Assembly (NCBI RefSeq): GCF_000222785.1
Contig: NZ_AFUF01000003.1
Location: forward strand, 1 to 8,998
Direction of reading: 5' to 3'
DNA: 8,998 nucleotides
Origin: Streptococcus mitis SK569
GTDB lineage: Bacteria > Bacillota > Bacilli > Lactobacillales > Streptococcaceae
Below, one piece after another: positions 7,401-8,998 of this stretch (position 1 is its first letter; the number at the start of each line of letters is the position of its first letter). The notes below the pieces were generated by a model, which worked only from the letters and a program-made list of their open reading frames with translations, was not told the DNA's origin and ran no database searches. A program made the translations under genes and the position numbers.

Positions 7401-8801
7401 CAAGCTTGCAGCTTTCGACTGCTTATTTACAGTGGCATGAACTTCTATTGTTGCCTCCAAGTTTCTGTTTAAATCATGGCGTTTATTGAAAATGTACTCA
7501 TTCCCTGAACCACCACGCTTCTCCATCTCTTGTCCATTAAAGGTCACACGAGTAATAGTCGTATTGGAATCTACATCCGCAATCACCCCAGCATAATTCA
7601 AAGGTTTATCCGCATGCATATTGATACGCCAAACAACTTCGTTAGTATTTGGATTATAATTAGTAGACGCAATTGAAGCTTTTGTTCCATGACTAGAGAA
7701 TGATGCTCTAGGAGAAGATCCTCTCTCTATCGCTTGTCCATTACGGCCATCACGTTGACCTGAATTAGCACGCAAAACTGCATTAGCAATAGAGTTACGA
7801 GCTGAAGTTGCCGTGTTAATAACGCTACCAAGATCAGCAGTTGGATCCTTTAAAGCTGACTCAATCTCAGTAATGGCAGTTTCCACCTTAAGGATGGCTG
7901 CACTGGTATCTGGAAGATCTGCCGCCTTAGCTAAATATTCACCCATTTCAGCTGAAATTTTAGCTAGCTTTTTACGATCTTCTTCATTTTTCTTTGTAGA
8001 TACTTCTACCGATGACAAGGCACCAGCAGTCACTCCTGCCAAGCTTGTTAATTCGGAAGTTTTCTCTATCAAACCTGTTGCTGACTTAGCAGAATCCAAG
8101 ACAGGTGCAGACAAATTAGAGTTTGGCAAGCCTTGACTAACTACTTGATTTTCAGCTGAAGCAGATTCGGATTGTCCAGCAGTTTCAACACTAGCAGTGC
8201 TAGTCGCAACCGAACTACCCCCAGAATTAACCACCAACTGACTAGAACTTACAGAAGTACTTTCTGACACACTTGCTGAAACTGAAGCACTTGTCGACGC
8301 ACTAACAGAAGCCGAAGTACTTTCTGACACACTTGCAGAAGTGCTAGCGCTCACTGATTGGCTAGCAGAAGTAGATTCTGAACTAGACACACTCTCGCTT
8401 TCTGAGTGTGATAAGCTTGCCGATTCTTCTGGATTTGCTTTCGAAACAGATCCAAGAACGACTGAATCATTTGTAGCTAAAACATCCGATGACTCTAATG
8501 TCTTTTCAAGAGCAACCGCATCATTAGCATGAACAGTAGTTTGTGTTGCCACTGCTCCGCCTAATACAGCTCCTGTAGCTGCAAGGCCCCTTATAATATC
8601 AAGGCCGGTAATTGTATTGTTTGTTTGGTTCTCAACGACTTCGGTCATAACCTGAGTAGTGTCAACACTACCACGGAAAACTTTTAACAAACCAAATAAA
8701 GAAGTGGAAGCCCGTAGCCAATGCTTACCGGATTTCACTAACTTATAGCGGGTCACACGATCAGTTTCACGATATTGACCCTCTTGACGTCTGAAAAACA
8801 T
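1..8801 (-). CDS. Serine-rich-repeat glycoprotein adhesin (GspB/Hsa/PsrP type), 3' end missing
   Basis: Open on the minus strand from ATG at 8801 to the window edge with no stop, giving about 2,933 residues; the C-terminus lies outside. The start is fixed by an in-frame TGA at 8826-8828, a good ribosome binding site, and a protein start ([10 protein letters not shown]) like that of GspB. Order: signal peptide 1-92, AST-like segment 93-121, SRR1 127-188, helical segment about 234-345, beta-rich domains about 352-470 and 514-650, a duplicated multi-domain block (659-1275 and 1279-1861), a third Unique-like module 1874-1934, and SRR2 from 1959 onward. Proteins of this family are O-glycosylated on the serine repeats in the cytoplasm, exported by SecA2/SecY2 with Asp proteins, anchored by sortase, and bind host glycans or proteins through the region between SRR1 and SRR2. 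I infer the same role here. The ligand is unknown. The binding region, about 1,770 residues between SRR1 and SRR2, is far larger than that of GspB. Confidence 0.95.
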   Translation of the reverse strand, partial: MFFRRQEGQYRETDRVTRYKLVKSGKHWLRASTSLFGLLKVFRGSVDTTQVMTEVVENQTNNTITGLDIIRGLAATGAVLGGAVATQTTVHANDAVALEKTLESSDVLATNDSVVLGSVSKANPEESASLSHSESESVSSSESTSASQSVSASTSASVSESTSASVSASTSASVSASVSESTSVSSSQLVVNSGGSSVATSTASVETAGQSESASAENQVVSQGLPNSNLSAPVLDSAKSATGLIEKTSELTSLAGVTAGALSSVEVSTKKNEEDRKKLAKISAEMGEYLAKAADLPDTSAAILKVETAITEIESALKDPTADLGSVINTATSARNSIANAVLRANSGQRDGRNGQAIERGSSPRASFSSHGTKASIASTNYNPNTNEVVWRINMHADKPLNYAGVIADVDSNTTITRVTFNGQEMEKRGGSGNEYIFNKRHDLNRNLEATIEVHATVNKQSKAASLNAKVATSSQPFTSADTSGNYSGSISSTVPTGRAGQDRAAGQSRTASQKPSISLPETVTYFNDDSISEINMPMSDDKGMVRLDPGPKNTIITGLAAPNYPATSRNGYGDLAAYDKYGKFTGYQTSYNVKIVGTIGRNNGIGNPGRADGAWEPYKPGAHIIQYIVTDTDGLTAKAEMTLNIRGFNERNEPVRGATVTVNDKEHLSQAEKEQVLANFRTANASILSSTDYKKGTEEGSLSVADNGVVTITYRDRTQDTVNSNLKYGVEKVTDTFYAVSNESLSNINPRSLVRPVGGASDLPSGTTFAWKQAPTMEVGSRAATLTVTHPDRTTTDLTYNYTVYPKIETKTNNGVTGKFYAFKAVPGKDVTVAGSYANNIGGFSYLYLNNDSLPSGATFSYEYRLNNNQSAPLSKQDGSPAFSTVWHTTADSATTHRTTYTAKATYPKGRLGDVTASNPALTSAVTFDYTVVDPVAKQEYTTKVGDTTPLNDIIANPGNALKNSNSSVAIPTGTTYNWVSTPDASAPGIYKKEARVTLPQGSTTQSRNATNVPVTIKVRPNPPQISDDQVTNTGGLSNKGITVTNALPNAQVTLTIGGKTLTKQADNAGNVTFSSTEVADGNGLLPTGNVTVKQSKAFTNPVTNSNETLESDVRTVAITPETEKPQVIDTVVKVKNDDNTWSDAPKTSENGTPVYTFYSGDSLAFTAKFKDNSGVVKNTEVRNGGPGTPEINNLFHNDTWGTTVINKVSTKTTATDKQPATTTVTGTINADLRYASGNRITRSITADDFSNLRSDGTTFVLKQGELKDRLGEVKIPPITVRDISNLTPADKSAIKAAVENAYPKDKHRISTYTQQNDGSVLITYKDGTSRTVTPKLEQNYQTRSDRFYAVAGENANSLTARNFIKSADGTELPSNTRVVWKQGTLDLSTPGDKTATLTVTDSKGVSKDISYKYTVYPKVETKTHNGVTGKFYAFKSDQGNDKVTGGDWANNIGGTIGQYTNLDEPGLKDVATWSYKYKINNQGNEITTPVGKQQFGGIWHTTGSEAKSHSTTYTVIASYPNGRFGTVSSSNPALTSETSFDYTVVDPVAKQEYVTTVGNKAPLADIIAKPGEALKNSNTSVSFPTGTAFSWVQAPDDAMVANAGVYTRKVKVTLPQGSYNGDANSRTVDVTIKVNPQAPAISVDSTNETGGLPKRSIVVTNVTPGALVTLTLAGHTFTKTVKDNETSVTFEPTELQKAYDGNNGLLPTGDVTAKSTVAGLNSEVTTSTITPERVKPTITYTVKVNGQEPKRDGNGRYLFYAGDNIQITYTGKDNSGKLVTLKVSGNRKDLTDFFENRPEWGTGPITNIINTLTNDDQTTFTINAVANKDLTWRSGNTWGRWLNATDPSGNSVDVGEIRIQQDQLQNLFKKPAIDLTEVKDKNHLSESDKEKVREEIRKAHDKVTPNGRDRISSIDVSDSGVATVYYKDNAKVTSGNQPYAPTVYSQDETVSDKKYRSESASTSASVSASTSASVSAMTSASTSASVSASTSASTSASTSASTSASTSASTSASTSASTSASTSASTSASTSASTSASTSASTSASTSASESASTSASTSASTSASTSASTSASTSASTSASTSASTSASTSASTSASTSASTSASTSASTSASTSASISASTSASTSASTSASTSASTSASTSASTSASTSASTSASTSASTSASTSASTSASTSASESASTSASTSASESASTSASTSASTSASTSASTSASTSASTSASTSASTSASISASTSASTSASTSASTSASTSASTSASTSASTSASTSASTSASTSASTSASTSASTSASTSASTSASTSASISASTSASTSASTSASTSASTSASTSASTSASTSASTSASTSASTSASTSASTSASTSASTSASTSASTSASTSASTSASTSASTSASTSASTSASTSASTSASTSASTSASTSASTSASTSASTSASTSASTSASTSASESASTSASESASTSASESASTSASESASTSASESASTSASESASTSASESASTSASESASTSASESASTSASESASTSASESASTSASESASTSASESASTSASESASTSASESASTSASESASTSASESASTSASESASTSASESASTSASESASTSASESASTSASESASTSASVSASTSASESASTSASESASTSASESASTSASESASTSASESASTSASESASTSASESASTSASESASTSASESASTSASESASTSASESASTSASESASTSASESASTSASESASTSASESASTSASESASTSASESASTSASESASTSASESASTSASESASTSASESASTSASESASTSASESASTSASESASTSASESASTSASESASTSASESASTSASESASTSASESASTSASESASTSASESASTSASESASTSASESASTSASESASTSASESASTSASESASTSASESVSTSASESASTSASES
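1864..1943 (-). repeat. 80-bp identical segment, copy 1
   Basis: Identical by eye to 2080-2159 and 2416-2495. All three carry the rare variants cttattgaag (Thr to Ile) and gctcgttg. Copies start 216 bp and 336 bp apart, both multiples of 12, so the reading frame is kept. They mark recent segmental duplication inside the array. Confidence 0.85.
2080..2159 (-). repeat. 80-bp identical segment, copy 2
   Basis: Same 80 bp as 1864-1943 and 2416-2495, with the same two rare variants. The preceding bases (gttgatgctgacgtacttgct) are also shared with copy 1, so the duplicated unit was probably longer than 80 bp. Confidence 0.85.
2416..2495 (-). repeat. 80-bp identical segment, copy 3
   Basis: Same 80 bp as the other two copies. 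After it, copy 3 continues with gctgacgtgc while copy 2 has a gctagc variant, so the copies end at different repeat contexts. Confidence 0.85.
3000..3182 (-). other. Unique-like module 3, end of the binding region
   Basis: Residues 1874-1934: [20 protein letters not shown], then [16 protein letters not shown]. It lies behind Siglec-like module B and is not followed by another block. A linker of about 24 residues leads into SRR2. Ending the binding region with a Unique-type module next to the stalk is the GspB arrangement. Confidence 0.7.
3219..3593 (-). other. Siglec-like module B, with WGRW at the motif position
   Basis: Residues 1737-1861. [21 protein letters not shown] and NATDPSGNS follow the same order as module A and as GspB, which has DPSGN at this place. 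Against ITRS of module A, the gap-free local alignment SGNRITRS / SGNTWGRW puts WGRW at 1840-1843, so the conserved Thr of hydrophobic-T-R-X is Gly while the Arg is kept. This is the module nearest the stalk. Binding activity is unproven. Confidence 0.55.
4800..4967 (-). other. Unique-like module 2
   Basis: Residues 1279-1334: [20 protein letters not shown], then [17 protein letters not shown]. It shows the same helix-plus-hairpin pattern as module 1 and lies directly behind Siglec-like module A, reproducing the Siglec-Unique pairing known from GspB. It also opens copy B of the duplicated block. Confidence 0.7.
4977..5426 (-). other. Siglec-like module A, with ITRS at the motif position
   Basis: Residues 1126-1275. 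It contains [14 protein letters not shown], a strand-loop-strand segment like TDNSGQVNRVVIRN in GspB's Siglec-like domain, a WGT turn, and [13 protein letters not shown]. GspB carries the glycan-binding YTRY motif (general form hydrophobic-T-R-X) just before DPSGN; ITRS at 1242-1245 fits that general form but lacks the usual aromatic. A Unique-like module follows, as in GspB. Assignment is by motif order only, and another Ig-type fold is possible. Confidence 0.55.
6633..6827 (-). other. Unique-like module 1
   Basis: Residues 659-723. The pattern is [18 protein letters not shown], then a polar stretch, then [18 protein letters not shown]. It resembles the Unique domain of GspB (LSTSEREAVAAAVRAANPN ... 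NGTVTITYPDKSTDTI): one helix followed by a hairpin. It follows an unassigned beta-rich domain rather than a clear Siglec-like one. Such modules probably act as structural linkers that support the binding domain before them. Confidence 0.7.
6852..7262 (-). other. Second beta-rich (cadherin/Ig-like) domain
   Basis: Residues about 514-650 run from [11 protein letters not shown] to AEMTLNIRG. The end, with [20 protein letters not shown], looks like the last strands of an HYR/cadherin-like or bacterial Ig fold. It sits immediately before the first Unique-like module, the position that the Siglec-like domains hold in the later copies, but I cannot align it with them with confidence. A specific family assignment would be guesswork. 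Confidence 0.5.
7392..7748 (-). other. First beta-rich domain of the binding region, unassigned
   Basis: Residues about 352-470 contain alternating short hydrophobic strands such as [11 protein letters not shown] and [11 protein letters not shown], with Asp/Asn/Gly turns, which suggests a beta-sandwich. It is followed by a flexible linker with the related pieces RAGQDR and AAGQSR at 498-509. No named family is recognised. Position after SRR1 and the helical segment makes it part of the binding region. Confidence 0.5.
7767..8102 (-). other. Predicted helical segment before the binding region
   Basis: Residues about 234-345 change sharply from Ser/Thr-rich to Ala/Leu/Lys/Glu-rich, with heptad-like hydrophobic spacing and the charged stretch [20 protein letters not shown] (270-289). 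Few prolines or aromatics occur. Helix or a small bundle is the natural prediction. It could be a spacer or part of the binding region. I do not recognise a named family, and helical content is judged by eye only. Confidence 0.55.
8238..8423 (-). repeat. SRR1: short N-terminal serine-rich region
   Basis: Residues 127-188, roughly half serine, with Ala, Thr, Val and Glu between (for example [20 protein letters not shown]). Two nearly identical stretches occur, SASVSEST at 155-162 and 175-182. It is shorter and less regular than SRR2, as is normal for the family. It is a predicted target for O-GlcNAc-type glycosylation and separates the export region from the binding region. A looser Ser/Thr/Val stretch continues to about residue 215. 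Confidence 0.9.
8439..8525 (-). other. Accessory Sec transport (AST)-like segment
   Basis: Residues 93-121 follow directly after the predicted cleavage site and contain [14 protein letters not shown]. This closely resembles the start of mature GspB (ALEK...DVLATR). In GspB this stretch is needed for accessory Sec export. The boundary with SRR1 is approximate. Confidence 0.7.
8526..8801 (-). other. Long accessory-Sec signal peptide with KxYKxGKxW-type motif
   Basis: Residues 1-92. The n-region is long and basic and carries KLVKSGKHW at residues 20-28, the variant of the KxYKxGKxW motif seen in streptococcal SRR adhesins (GspB has a very similar KLIKSGKHW). The hydrophobic core is glycine-rich, [14 protein letters not shown] at 72-85, with glycines at 77, 81 and 82; in GspB, glycines in the core steer the preprotein to SecA2/SecY2. 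Cleavage is predicted after VHA (residue 92). This is the clearest evidence that the protein uses the accessory rather than the general Sec route. The cleavage site itself is inferred. Confidence 0.9.
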
Positions 8802-8805
8802 GCTA

Positions 8806-8812
8806 TCTCCTT
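8806..8812 (-). promoter_or_regulatory. Ribosome binding site AAGGAGA
   Basis: AAGGAGA on the minus strand lies 4 nt before ATG at 8801. It is a strong Shine-Dalgarno match at normal distance and decides this start, since the next in-frame codon signal upstream is the stop TGA at 8826-8828. Confidence 0.9.
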
Positions 8813-8828
8813 TTCTAAACTTAAATCA

Positions 8829-8845
8829 AGGGTAAAATTTACCCT
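8829..8845. promoter_or_regulatory. Inverted repeat in the 5' leader
   Basis: agggtaaaatttaccct has two perfect 8-bp arms around one central A. It lies between the predicted transcription start and the ribosome binding site, so it could be an operator or a short hairpin. The G/C triplets at its ends stand out in otherwise AT-rich DNA. No T-run follows that would make it a terminator. Confidence 0.5.
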
Positions 8846-8865
8846 ATTTTAAGTTATTCTTTGAT

Positions 8866-8894
8866 ATTATAAAAAAAATTGATTTAAAAATCAA
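8866..8894 (-). promoter_or_regulatory. Promoter of the adhesin gene (TTGATT-17-TATAAT)
   Basis: On the minus strand, a -35 TTGATT (8889-8894) and a perfect -10 TATAAT (8866-8871) are separated by 17 bp, with a run of eight T in the spacer. Transcription would start near 8859, giving a leader of about 58 nt. It is the best sigma-A-type match between the gene and the window edge. Prediction from sequence only. Confidence 0.75.
8879..8894. promoter_or_regulatory. Inverted repeat over the -35 element
   Basis: ttgatttaaaaatcaa is a perfect 7-bp inverted repeat (ttgattt/aaatcaa) with a 2-bp centre. It covers the -35 hexamer and part of the spacer, a placement typical of a repressor operator. No regulator is recognised from the sequence, and AT-richness makes chance a real alternative. 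Confidence 0.4.
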
Positions 8895-8976
8895 TAGAAT
8901 TCAAAAAAATAGTACTATATAATAACGTTTTATGTTTAAAACAAATCTTTTTATAGACAGAGCAAACGCATATTTA

Positions 8977-8998
8977 ATATATATATATATATATATAT
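8977..8998. repeat. Alternating AT dinucleotide tract at the window edge
   Basis: At least 11 AT units run to the end of the window, so true length is unknown. It lies about 105 bp upstream of the predicted -10. Confidence 0.9.

Larger units (their letters stand above)
8802..8998. other. AT-rich noncoding upstream region
   Basis: Contains the promoter, leader, inverted repeats and AT tract listed separately. No coding frame, tRNA or terminator of an upstream gene is seen. A palindrome atagtactat (8909-8918) and AACGTT (8924-8929) are present but not assignable. Confidence 0.8.

Noticed and set aside
7545..7556. ITRV at residues 416-419 as a third hydrophobic-T-R-X glycan motif
   Set aside because: It lies in an unassigned beta-rich domain without the DNSG or DPSGN landmarks, so a four-residue match is probably chance.
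8829..8845. Leader inverted repeat considered as a terminator
   Set aside because: No T-run follows on either strand, and it sits between the promoter and the start codon of the gene being transcribed.
8917..8932. AACGTT-centred sequence considered as a CcpA cre site
   Set aside because: The flanks do not fit the cre consensus (the required G and the spacing fail), so it is not called.
8914..8944. Alternative promoter TTGTTT-19-TATAGT on the minus strand
   Set aside because: Weaker hexamers and a long spacer; the TTGATT-17-TATAAT pair is closer to the gene and fits better. A minor upstream start cannot be excluded.

Overview
The window is almost entirely one gene read from the minus strand. 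It is the 5' part (about 2,933 codons, no stop reached) of a giant serine-rich-repeat (SRR) surface adhesin of the GspB/Hsa/PsrP type. Supporting features are a long atypical signal peptide with a KxxKxGKxW motif and a glycine-rich core ending VHA, followed by a GspB-like DVLAT segment, a short serine-rich stretch, a large non-repeat binding region, and then at least 975 residues of almost pure Ser/Ala/Thr/Glu repeats. These adhesins are O-glycosylated, exported by the accessory Sec (SecA2/SecY2) system and anchored by sortase. The organism is most likely a viridans/mitis-group Streptococcus. That rests on the family, the AT-rich upstream DNA and the AGGAG-type ribosome binding site. Species cannot be fixed from this sequence.

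Layout, read in the direction of transcription (right to left). 8998-8802 is AT-rich noncoding DNA with an alternating AT tract at the edge, a good promoter (TTGATT, 17 bp, TATAAT), three inverted-repeat elements and a strong ribosome binding site. 8801-8526 encodes the signal peptide. 8525-8439 encodes the accessory-Sec-transport-like segment. 8423-8238 is SRR1. 8102-7767 encodes a predicted helical segment. 7748-7392 and 7262-6852 encode two unassigned beta-rich domains. 6827-4977 and 4967-3219 are two divergent copies of a roughly 610-residue multi-domain block, each made of a Unique-like, Rib-like, FYAFK, Rib-like, Ig-like and Siglec-like module. 3182-3000 encodes a third Unique-like module. 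2927-1 is SRR2, with a BR-proximal part built on about 36 bp and a distal part built on a strict 48 bp unit. The gene runs off the left edge, so the C-terminal LPXTG anchor and the usual downstream glycosyltransferase/accessory Sec genes are not visible.

I found no second gene. The long plus-strand open frames across the repeat array are by-products of the repeats: several differences between units that are silent on the minus strand change amino acids on the plus strand. The most interesting points are the whole-block duplication of the binding region with different residues at the presumed glycan-binding loop, and the nested DNA-level organisation of SRR2, which the protein sequence hides. 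I see no evidence for a wholly new biological system.
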